Source of the DNA: CAXMMR01 sp965198995
Lineage (GTDB): Bacteria > Pseudomonadota > Alphaproteobacteria > Acetobacterales > Acetobacteraceae
Reading direction: 5' to 3'
Length of the DNA stretch: 64,000 nt
Assembly: GCA_965198995.1 (NCBI GenBank)
Contig: CBDAQG010000002.1
Span: 1,302,001-1,366,000 of the forward strand
The position numbers were made by a program, and so were the translations under genes. The notes under the pieces are model-generated. The model saw only the letters and a list, made by a program, of their open reading frames with translations. It made no database searches and was not told the DNA's origin. Shown here one piece after another: positions 52,403-59,463 of the stretch (its first letter is position 1; each line of letters opens with the position of its first letter).

Positions 52403-53182
52403 TCAGTCCGCGAGCAGCGGCAGCAACGCCCGCGCCCGGTCGAGGTCAGCCGAAAAATCGATCTCCGTCCAGGGCAGCCCGGTCACGTCCTCCACCCCGA
52501 ACCGCCCGTCCGGGCTCGCCAGCATCATGTCGCGGATCGGCTCCTCATACTCCAGCCCGCTCCGCCCACTCGCGACATACCCGCCCGCCCGCACTGCCAG
52601 CTCTGCCGCCGCGTCGGGTGCGAACCGGAAAAACCCCACCGACTCGCCATGCCACTCGCCCGCATGCTCCGGCCGCTTGCGGAAGTCGACGATCCGCCGC
52701 CCCGCCAGGCAGATCTTCACCGGCTCGTCCCCCGGCTCCAGCTCGCGGTCGAGCAGCAGCGTGTTGGGCAGGTCGCTGCCCACCAGCCGCGCCATCATCC
52801 GCCCGTCATACAGCACGTCCGCATCCATCAGCACCACCGGCCCGCCGGCGCTGAGCACCGCCGCCCCTGTCAGCAGCGACACCACGCTCCCCGTCTCGAA
52901 GTCTGGATTGGTGATCGTCGCCACCGCCGGCTCGCCAAGCCCTGCCAGCTCCGCCTGCATCGCCTCCGCCCGGTAGCCGACCACCACGGTGATCGCCGCC
53001 ACCCCCGCCCGCCGCAGCAGCCGCACATGCCGCGCGATCAGCGTCTCGCCCGCGAACCGCAGCAGCGCCTTGGGCAGCTGCCCCGCCGCCTCGCTCGCGC
53101 CCGGCCCGCCCGGCCGCAGCCGCTTGCCCACCCCGGCCGCCAGGATCAGCGCCTGTTGCCCGGCCGCCATCGATTCACTCAT
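52403..53182 (-). CDS. Nucleotidyltransferase, predicted CTP:phosphonate cytidylyltransferase (PntC-like)
   Basis: 259 residues from ATG 53182 (or 53170). [13 protein letters not shown] is the nucleotide loop, QLPKALLRF the signature Lys segment, [11 protein letters not shown] the metal site, and [13 protein letters not shown] the C-terminal acidic motif of MobA-like/NTP_transf enzymes. Enzymes of this kind activate 2-aminoethylphosphonate as CMP-AEP in nucleotidyl-dependent phosphonate pathways. It is divergent from the PEP mutase gene (112 bp apart) and leads the operon with the dioxygenase. Confidence 0.82.
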   Translation of the reverse strand: MSESMAAGQQALILAAGVGKRLRPGGPGASEAAGQLPKALLRFAGETLIARHVRLLRRAGVAAITVVVGYRAEAMQAELAGLGEPAVATITNPDFETGSVVSLLTGAAVLSAGGPVVLMDADVLYDGRMMARLVGSDLPNTLLLDRELEPGDEPVKICLAGRRIVDFRKRPEHAGEWHGESVGFFRFAPDAAAELAVRAGGYVASGRSGLEYEEPIRDMMLASPDGRFGVEDVTGLPWTEIDFSADLDRARALLPLLAD

Positions 53183-53294
53183 CCGCTCCGCCTCAACCGT
53201 CGCGACGTTGCCGGCCTGTTACGTTGGTATTACAGGGCGTGATCCTGCCGGCGGACACTCTGTCCCGATGCCGGCCCGGCCGAGGTTCGCTACG

Positions 53295-55004
53295 ATGCCC
53301 GATGACGCGAAGCAAGCCCGCTTCCTGCTCCCCGGAGCCGCGCTGCAGCAGCAGGGCCGGGTGCCGCACGAGCCCCGCCCCGCCCCGCCCGGCCGCGCCG
53401 CCGCGCTGCGCGCTCTGCTCACCAGCCCCGAGCTCGCCTTCATCATGGAGGCCCATAGCGGCCTGTCCGCCAAGATCGTCGAGGAGGCCGGTTTCGCCGG
53501 CATCTGGGCCTCGGGCCTGTCGATGTCCGCCTCGCTCGGCCTGCGCGACAACAACGAGGCGTCCTGGACCCAGGTGCTCGACCTGCTCGAATACATGGCC
53601 GACGCCACCACCCTGCCGATCCTGGTCGACGGCGACACCGGCTACGGCAACTTCAACAATGTCCGCCGCCTGGTGCGCAAGCTCGGCGAGCGCGGCATCG
53701 CCGGCGTCTGCATCGAGGACAAGCTGTTCCCCAAGACCAACTCCTTCATCGGCGAGGCCCAGCCGCTGGCCGACATGGACGAGTTCTGCGGCCGCATTCG
53801 CGCCGGCAAGGACGCCCAGACCTCGAGCGAGTTCAGCATCGTCGCCCGCGTCGAGGCGCTGATCAGCGGCCACTCGATGGAGGAGGCCCTGCGCCGCGCC
53901 GAGGCCTACCACCAGGCCGGCGCCGACGCGATCCTGATCCACTCCAAGAAGTCCACCGCCGCCGAGATCACCGGCTTCATGGACCGCTGGGGCGCCCGCG
54001 GCCCGGTCGTCATCGTCCCCACGATGTACTACGCAACCCCCACCGACATCTTCCGCCAGGCCGGTATCTCGATGATCATCTGGGCCAACCACCTGGTCCG
54101 CTCCTCGATCACCGCCATGCGCGAGACCGCCGGGCGCATCATGGCCGACGAATCGCTGCAGCAGGTCGAAGGCCGCATCACCCCGGTGCGCGACATCTTC
54201 AAGCTCACCGGCAACGACGAGCTCGAGGAGGCCTCGCTGCGCTACCTGCCGGCGATGCCCGCCACCGCCGGCATCGTGCTCGCCGCCTCCCGCGGCGCCG
54301 ACCCGGGCAGCGCGCTCACCCGCGCCACCGAAGACCGCCCCAAATGCATGATCGACGTGCGCGGCAAGCCGCTGCTCCGCCGCCTCGTCGCCACCCTGGC
54401 CGAAAGCAACATCCACGACGTCACCGTCGTCCGCGGCTACCGCAAGCAGGCGGTGCTCGCCGACGGCTTCGCCACCGTCGACAATGACGACTACGCCACC
54501 ACCGGCGAGGCCGCCTCGCTCGCCTGCGCCGCCGAAAAACTCACCGGCGACACCGTGATCGTCTACGGCGACGTGCTGTTCCGCCGCTACATCCTCGACG
54601 GCCTGCTCGCCATGCCGGACGACGTCGTCGTCGTCGTCGACGCCACCCCGCCCGGCCGCAACAGCCGCGCCACCGCCCCACGCGACCTCGTGCGCGCCAG
54701 CCGCCACGACAGCGCCGGCTTCTTCGACGACGAGCCCGCCTGCCTCACCGCCATCGGCGACGTCGCCCCCGCCGAGGCCAGCGGCGAATGGATCGGCCTG
54801 ATGAAGCTCACCGCCGCCGGCGCCAAGGCGGTGCGCGAGGAGCTCGACGCCATGCGCGCCGACGCCACCCTGCCGACCGCCGACCTGCCGGCCCTGCTCA
54901 GCCGGCTTGCCGCCCGCCTGCCGGTCCGGGTGCACTACATCACCGGCCACTGGCTTGACGTCGACACCATGACCGACCTGGCGGACGCGCGGAATTTCAG
55001 CTGA
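53295..55004 (+). CDS. Phosphoenolpyruvate mutase fused to a nucleotidyltransferase-like domain
   Basis: 569 residues from ATG 53295 (53268 possible). Residues about 38-310 are PEP mutase: [17 protein letters not shown] with Asp85, VDGDTGYGN with metal aspartates, and the diagnostic [10 protein letters not shown] (141-150) that separates it from isocitrate lyases. It forms the C-P bond, making phosphonopyruvate. Residues about 325-569 resemble an NTP transferase ([51 protein letters not shown]), but the loop lacks the usual GxGxR pattern, so this half may be weak or altered. Confidence 0.93.
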   Translation: MPDDAKQARFLLPGAALQQQGRVPHEPRPAPPGRAAALRALLTSPELAFIMEAHSGLSAKIVEEAGFAGIWASGLSMSASLGLRDNNEASWTQVLDLLEYMADATTLPILVDGDTGYGNFNNVRRLVRKLGERGIAGVCIEDKLFPKTNSFIGEAQPLADMDEFCGRIRAGKDAQTSSEFSIVARVEALISGHSMEEALRRAEAYHQAGADAILIHSKKSTAAEITGFMDRWGARGPVVIVPTMYYATPTDIFRQAGISMIIWANHLVRSSITAMRETAGRIMADESLQQVEGRITPVRDIFKLTGNDELEEASLRYLPAMPATAGIVLAASRGADPGSALTRATEDRPKCMIDVRGKPLLRRLVATLAESNIHDVTVVRGYRKQAVLADGFATVDNDDYATTGEAASLACAAEKLTGDTVIVYGDVLFRRYILDGLLAMPDDVVVVVDATPPGRNSRATAPRDLVRASRHDSAGFFDDEPACLTAIGDVAPAEASGEWIGLMKLTAAGAKAVREELDAMRADATLPTADLPALLSRLAARLPVRVHYITGHWLDVDTMTDLADARNFS

Positions 55005-55005
55005 G

Positions 55006-55067
55006 GGAAGGAAGGCCAGAGGCTCTGCCTCTGGACGCCGCTGGGGCCCGAGGCCCCAGACCCCATT
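55006..55067. repeat. Family A palindromic repeat, locus 12
   Basis: GGCCAGAGGCTCTGCCTC (hairpin) and CTGGGGCCCGAGGCCCCAG, ACCCCAT. Directly after the PEP mutase gene. Confidence 0.8.
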
Positions 55068-55131
55068 GTTGAAACGAACAACGTGCACCGCCTATGCCTT
55101 GCTGGACGAGCGGGTAGGGCAGGGAGTTCTC

Positions 55132-55148
55132 TAGAACAAAAAGTTCTA
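55132..55148. promoter_or_regulatory. Inverted repeat upstream of the phosphonopyruvate decarboxylase gene
   Basis: TAGAAC, five A, GTTCTA: a perfect 6-bp inverted repeat in an AT-rich patch of an otherwise GC-rich region, about 88 bp before the start codon. Operator or small hairpin. Confidence 0.45.
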
Positions 55149-55170
55149 CACATCAGAAGGTTAGGCAGAT

Positions 55171-55186
55171 CTTGCCTATAGGCAAG
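55171..55186. promoter_or_regulatory. Perfect 16-bp palindrome upstream of the phosphonopyruvate decarboxylase gene
   Basis: CTTGCCTATAGGCAAG, about 50 bp before ATG 55236. It fits a dimeric regulator site over a promoter. A short hairpin (CTTGCC, TATA loop) with a TTT after it is the other reading. Confidence 0.5.
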
Positions 55187-55235
55187 TTTGTCCACGGCGG
55201 TTGACCGCGGCCGGCGGGCGCGCCAAGACCGCCTC

Positions 55236-56372
55236 ATGATCGATGCCGATGCCTTCCTCGACGCCGCCGCCGCCCGCGGCACGTCGTTCTACACCGGCGT
55301 GCCGTGCTCCTACCTGACGCCGCTGATCAACCGCACCGCCAGCCGCGCCGACCTCGACTACATCGGCGCCGCCAGCGAGGGCGAGGCCGTCGCCATCGCC
55401 GCCGGCGCCTGGCTCGCCGGCCGCGGCACCGCCGTCCTGTGCCAGAACTCCGGCCTCGGCAACGCCGTCAACCCATTGACATCGCTTAATACCCCGTTCC
55501 GCATTCCCACCCTGCTGGTCTGCACCTGGCGCGGCGAGCCCGGCCGCCCCGACGAGCCTCAGCACGCCCTGATGGGCCGCGTCATGCACCAGCTCCTCGA
55601 CACCATCGAGTTGCCGTATTTCGCCTTCCCAAACAGTCCCGAGGCCGTCGCCCCCACCCTCGACCAGGCCCGCCAGGCCATGCAGGCCACCGGCCTGCCG
55701 GTCGCCCTAATCATGCGCCAGGGCGACGTCGCCGACGGCCCGCTCGACGAGCCGCCTCACACCCCGCACCCGCCCGGCCGCCGCCACAACCACCAGCGCC
55801 ACGCCGACCGCCCCACCCGCATCGCCCTGCTCGAGCGCCTCCTCGCCACTATCCCCGACGCCGCCGCGGTAATTGCCACCACCGGCAAAGCCGGCCGCGA
55901 GCTCTTCACCCTCGCCGACCGCCCCCAGCACCTCTACCAGGTCGGCTCGATGGGCTGCGCCTCCGGCATGGCCCTCGGCACTGCCCTCAACACCACCCGC
56001 CCGGTCATCGTCCTCGACGGCGACGGCGCCGCCCTGATGAAGCTCGGCACGATGGCCACCATCGGCGCCAACCGCCCGCCCAACCTCGTCCATGTCCTGC
56101 TCGACAACGGCGTCCACGACAGCACCGGCGGCCAGGCCACCGTCTCCCCCGTCGTCGACTTCGCCGCCGTCGCCCTGGCCTGCGGCTACCGCGCCGCCCA
56201 CATCGTCGACGACGCCCCAGGCTTCGACGCCGCACTCACCACCGCCCGCGCGGAGGCCGGCCCAACCCTGATCCACGCCCATATCAGCCCCGGCTCACTC
56301 GCCAAACTGGGCCGACCCACCATCGCGCCACACGAGGTCGCGCAGCGATTCAGGGCGTTTCTGAAGGAGTAG
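55236..56372 (+). CDS. Phosphonopyruvate decarboxylase
   Basis: 378 residues from ATG 55236. N-terminal FYTGVPCSYLTPLIN and ASEGEAVAIAAG (catalytic Glu) and the thiamine diphosphate motif beginning LDGDGAALMKLGT and ending LLDNGVHDSTGG match Ppd/AepY. It converts phosphonopyruvate to phosphonoacetaldehyde, the step that makes C-P formation thermodynamically favourable. It follows PEP mutase with 231 bp between, containing a repeat and two palindromes, so it may have its own promoter. Confidence 0.95.
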   Translation: MIDADAFLDAAAARGTSFYTGVPCSYLTPLINRTASRADLDYIGAASEGEAVAIAAGAWLAGRGTAVLCQNSGLGNAVNPLTSLNTPFRIPTLLVCTWRGEPGRPDEPQHALMGRVMHQLLDTIELPYFAFPNSPEAVAPTLDQARQAMQATGLPVALIMRQGDVADGPLDEPPHTPHPPGRRHNHQRHADRPTRIALLERLLATIPDAAAVIATTGKAGRELFTLADRPQHLYQVGSMGCASGMALGTALNTTRPVIVLDGDGAALMKLGTMATIGANRPPNLVHVLLDNGVHDSTGGQATVSPVVDFAAVALACGYRAAHIVDDAPGFDAALTTARAEAGPTLIHAHISPGSLAKLGRPTIAPHEVAQRFRAFLKE

Positions 56373-56375
56373 AAA

Positions 56376-56471
56376 GAAGTTCTTTTTTGAAAAAAAGAAC
56401 CAAAAAATTTTGATCCGAAAGTAAAACGAGCAAAAGTTTTTTGCTTCTTTTTTTCAAAAAAGAAGCGCTTA
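56376..56471. repeat. Family B AT-rich doublet repeat, locus 8 (GGTTC left, GCTTC right)
   Basis: Left hairpin about 56379-56402 (starts GTTC), right half 56430-56468. Short spacer. It separates the convergent decarboxylase and transaminase genes and overlaps the transaminase stop. Confidence 0.92.
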
Positions 56472-57596
56472 CTTTCTTAAGTAATCTTCGATTACTCGTA
56501 ACGCCCGGTTGATATCTACAGGTTTGATAGCTCCGATACACCCGATCCGAAAGCTGGCGGCCTTCGTCAGCTTGCCCGGATAGATAACGATCCCGCGCGC
56601 CTGCAGGAATTCGTAGAACCCCTCGAAGTCGAACCCTGCCGGCTCATGGAAGGTGACGATCACCGGCGCCTGCAGCGCCTCCGCCAGGTATGGCTCGAAC
56701 CCCAGCCGCCGCATCCCGGCCACCAGCGTGTCCCGGTTCGCCCGGTAGCGTGCGTTCCGCGCCGCCACGCCGCCCTCCTCGGCGAGCTGGTCGAGTGCCG
56801 CCGCCAGCGCGGCGACGACCTGCACCGGCGGCGTGAACCGCCACTGCCCGGTCTGCTCGAAGCCTCGCCACTGGTCGTGCAGGTCCAGGCTGAGGCTGCT
56901 CGACGTGCCGGCCGAGCCCGCCAGCAGCGCCCGCTCGGCGAGCACGAAGCCGAGCCCCGGCACCCCTTCCAGCCCTTTGTTCGACGACGCCATCAGGCTG
57001 GCGAACCGCACCGCCCGGCCATCGATGGGGACGGCGCCGAAACTGCTCATCGCATCGACCATCAGCCGCCGTCCGGCCGCCTCGACCACGCCCGCGATCG
57101 CGCCCAGCGGGTTGAGCAGCCCGCTGGTGGTCTCGCAGTGGACCAGGCCGACGTCGGTGATCGCCGGGTCGGCGGCCAGCCGCGCGGCGACCGCGCCGGG
57201 ATCGATCGCCTCGTCCTCGCCGGCCTCGATCGTGTCCACCGAGCGGCCGAGCCGGCTCGCGATGGTGACCATCCGCCGCCCATAGGCGCCGTTCACCAGC
57301 ACCAGCAGCCGCCCCTCGCGCGGCACCAGCGAGCCCACCGCCGCCTCGACGGCAAACGTGCCGCTGCCCTGCACCGGCACCGCGACGTGGCTGTCCGCCA
57401 CCCCGGCGATCGCCGCCAGCCGCGCCCGCACGCTTTCGCTGAGGCCGATGAACGCCGCGTCGCGCGAGCCCCAGTCCCGCCCCATCGCCGCCCGCGTCGC
57501 CGGCGTGGTGGTGAGCGGCCCGGGGGTGAGCAGCAAGGTGACAGGGTGATCGTCAAACGCCGGCTTGGCCGGCGCCGGGGCTTCCGCGTCGCGCAT
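56469..57596 (-). CDS. 2-Aminoethylphosphonate-pyruvate transaminase (biosynthetic)
   Basis: 375 residues from ATG 57596. LLLTPGPLTTTPATRAAM, PVQGSGTFAVEAAV, HCETTSGLLNPL, VDAMSSFGAVP (Asp181) and ASSNKGLEGVPG with the PLP Lys207 match PhnW. Here it should run toward 2-aminoethylphosphonate, aminating phosphonoacetaldehyde made by the neighbouring decarboxylase. No PhnX-type phosphonatase gene is next to it, which argues against degradation. The much longer open frame upstream is antisense to the membrane-protein genes. Confidence 0.93.
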   Translation of the reverse strand: MRDAEAPAPAKPAFDDHPVTLLLTPGPLTTTPATRAAMGRDWGSRDAAFIGLSESVRARLAAIAGVADSHVAVPVQGSGTFAVEAAVGSLVPREGRLLVLVNGAYGRRMVTIASRLGRSVDTIEAGEDEAIDPGAVAARLAADPAITDVGLVHCETTSGLLNPLGAIAGVVEAAGRRLMVDAMSSFGAVPIDGRAVRFASLMASSNKGLEGVPGLGFVLAERALLAGSAGTSSSLSLDLHDQWRGFEQTGQWRFTPPVQVVAALAAALDQLAEEGGVAARNARYRANRDTLVAGMRRLGFEPYLAEALQAPVIVTFHEPAGFDFEGFYEFLQARGIVIYPGKLTKAASFRIGCIGAIKPVDINRALRVIEDYLRK

Positions 57597-57683
57597 TCCG
57601 CAGGTAGTAGCATCGCGGCCGCCCCCCGGAAATCCGGGCCACGCGGGGTCGCCTCCTTGGAGGCGTTGAGGAGACCACCACCC

Positions 57684-58700
57684 ATGCGGCTCGGAGCCGT
57701 TCTTGGCTTTGCCGCGGGCCTCGGTCTGGCCGCCTGGCTGCTCGCGAGCTACGGCATCGGCCGGGTGTTCAACCTGATCGGCCACGCCGGCTGGCTCGGC
57801 CTCTCGGCGGTGATCCTGTTCCACCTGATCCAGCTCGCCTTTTCCGCCGCCGCCTGGCGCACCGTCGCCGGCGCCACCGAGCCGCGCCCGAGCCTGCTCG
57901 CCTTCGCCCGCCTGCGCTGGATCCGCGAGGGCGTGAACAACCTGCTGCCGGTCGCCCAGATCGGCGGCGAGTTCGTCGCCGCCTCGCTGCTCCGCCGCGC
58001 CGGCCTGCGCCTGATCGACGCCATCGCCGGCGCGGTGTGCGACCTGACGATGGAGATGGTCACCCAGATCGCCTTCACCCTGCTCGGCCTCGGCGTCCTG
58101 CTCGCCAGCCTCGACGCCAGCCCCACCCACGCCGGCATCGCCCACGCGGTGATCGGCGGCCTCGTCGTCGCCGTGCTCGCCGCCATCGGCTTCCTCGCCG
58201 CGCAATGGTTCGGCCTGGCGGTGCTGATCGAGCGCGGCCTGATGCGGCTCGGCCGGATGATCGGCTGGGGCGGCTTCGGCGAGGTGGCCGGCCTGCACGT
58301 CACGATCCGCCGGCTCTACAGCGCCCCCGCCAACCTGGCGATGGCCGGCCTCTGGCACTCGATCTCCTGGCTGCTCGGCGCCTTTGAGGTGTGCCTCGCA
58401 ATGCACGTCCTCGGCCACGACGTCAGCCTCTCCGCCGGCCTGGTGATCGAGAGCCTCGGCCAAGCGCTCAAGGCCGTCGGCTTCGCGGTGCCCGGCGCCC
58501 TCGGCGTGCAGGAGGGCGGCTACATCGTCATCTGCGGCCTGTTCTCGCTCTCCCCCGAGCTCGCCATCGCGCTGTCGCTGGTGAAGCGCCTGCGCGAGGT
58601 GGTGCTCGGCGTCCCCGCCCTCGTCGCCTGGCAGGTCCTGCGCGCCGGCCCCGCCCCCGTGCCCGCGCGAACCGAGCCCGTGCACGAGGCCGCGCAATGA
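57684..58700 (+). CDS. LPG-synthase-type transmembrane protein, HpnL-like (putative lipid flippase)
   Basis: 338 residues, with about eight hydrophobic spans, from ATG 57684 (GAGGAG upstream). REGVNNLLPVAQIGGEFVAASLL and FAVPGALGVQEGGYIVICGLF are the conserved blocks of the lysylphosphatidylglycerol-synthase TM / UPF0104 family, of which HpnL is a hopanoid-linked member. It is divergent from the transaminase and upstream of the CDP-alcohol phosphotransferase. A role in moving a polar lipid is inferred. Confidence 0.85.
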   Translation: MRLGAVLGFAAGLGLAAWLLASYGIGRVFNLIGHAGWLGLSAVILFHLIQLAFSAAAWRTVAGATEPRPSLLAFARLRWIREGVNNLLPVAQIGGEFVAASLLRRAGLRLIDAIAGAVCDLTMEMVTQIAFTLLGLGVLLASLDASPTHAGIAHAVIGGLVVAVLAAIGFLAAQWFGLAVLIERGLMRLGRMIGWGGFGEVAGLHVTIRRLYSAPANLAMAGLWHSISWLLGAFEVCLAMHVLGHDVSLSAGLVIESLGQALKAVGFAVPGALGVQEGGYIVICGLFSLSPELAIALSLVKRLREVVLGVPALVAWQVLRAGPAPVPARTEPVHEAAQ

Positions 58701-58822
58701 CGCCCGATGCGCGGAGCGCGCAATGACGCCCAATGCGCGGAGCGCGCAATGACGCCCGATGCGCGGAGCGCGCAATGACGCCCGATGCGCGGGGCGCAGT
58801 GACATCCGATGCGCGGAGCGCG
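58695..58822 (+). repeat. Five near-identical 26-bp tandem units at a stop/start junction
   Basis: Unit CAATGACGCCCGATGCGCGG followed by AGCGCG. Copies at 58695, 58721, 58747, 58773 and a 24-bp variant at 58799. Each copy carries ATGA. The first contains the stop of the HpnL-like gene; the CAATGA after the last is the start of the next gene. Confidence 0.95.
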
Positions 58823-58824
58823 CA

Positions 58825-59463
58825 ATGATCGGCGACTCCTGGACCCACCGCGCCGCCCGCCCGCTGGTCCGCCCGCTGATCGGCCGCGGCGTCACCCCCA
58901 ACCACCTGACCACGCTGCGCCTCGCCACCGGCGTCCTCGCCTGCGTGCTGTTCGCCCTCGGCGGCCGCCACGACGTGCTCTGGGGCGGCCTCGCCTGGCT
59001 GCTCTCCGCCTTTCTCGACCGCATGGACGGCGAGCTCGCCCGCCTCGGCCGGATGATGAGCCGCAGCGGTCACCGCTACGACTACTATGTCGACCAGGGG
59101 GTCAACGTCGCCTTCTTCGCCGCCATCGGCATCGGCGCCCGGCACGGCTGGCTCGGCGCCGCGGCGATCCCGCTTGGCCTCGCCGTCGCCCTGGCGCTGG
59201 CGCTGACCAACTGGTGGTCCGAGCAGCTCGAGCAGATGCTGCCCACCGGCGAAAAGGTCTACTCCGGCCGCTTCGGCTTCGACCCCGACGACGCGCTCTA
59301 TCTGATGGCGCCGGCCGGCTGGCTCGGCCTGTTCCCGCTGGTGCTGATCGGCGCCGCGCTGACAACCCCGGTGGTCGGCGCCGTCACCCTGCTGCGCCTG
59401 CTGCTGCTGCGCCGCCAGCGGGTGCGCACGCCGCCCAGCGCGCGACGCGGGCTCGGCCGATGA
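58825..59463 (+). CDS. CDP-alcohol phosphotransferase
   Basis: 212 residues from ATG 58825. The complete family signature is visible: Asp65, Asp68-Gly69, Ala72-Arg73, Gly82, Asp86 and Asp90 (DRMDGELAR, then GHRYDYYVD). About five to six membrane spans. These enzymes displace CMP from a CDP- or CMP-linked group onto an alcohol. Next to a predicted CMP-aminophosphonate pathway it is the best candidate for transferring the phosphonate head group to diacylglycerol or another lipid. It overlaps the HpnN-like gene (ATGA). Confidence 0.9.
   Translation: MIGDSWTHRAARPLVRPLIGRGVTPNHLTTLRLATGVLACVLFALGGRHDVLWGGLAWLLSAFLDRMDGELARLGRMMSRSGHRYDYYVDQGVNVAFFAAIGIGARHGWLGAAAIPLGLAVALALALTNWWSEQLEQMLPTGEKVYSGRFGFDPDDALYLMAPAGWLGLFPLVLIGAALTTPVVGAVTLLRLLLLRRQRVRTPPSARRGLGR

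Noticed and set aside
53193..55088. 631-codon minus-strand open frame
   Set aside because: Antisense to the PEP mutase fusion; no family features.
58695..58822. Possible CRISPR array or coding extension
   Set aside because: No spacers; unit length of 26 is not a multiple of 3, so it cannot be a repeated peptide. It is a junction duplication.
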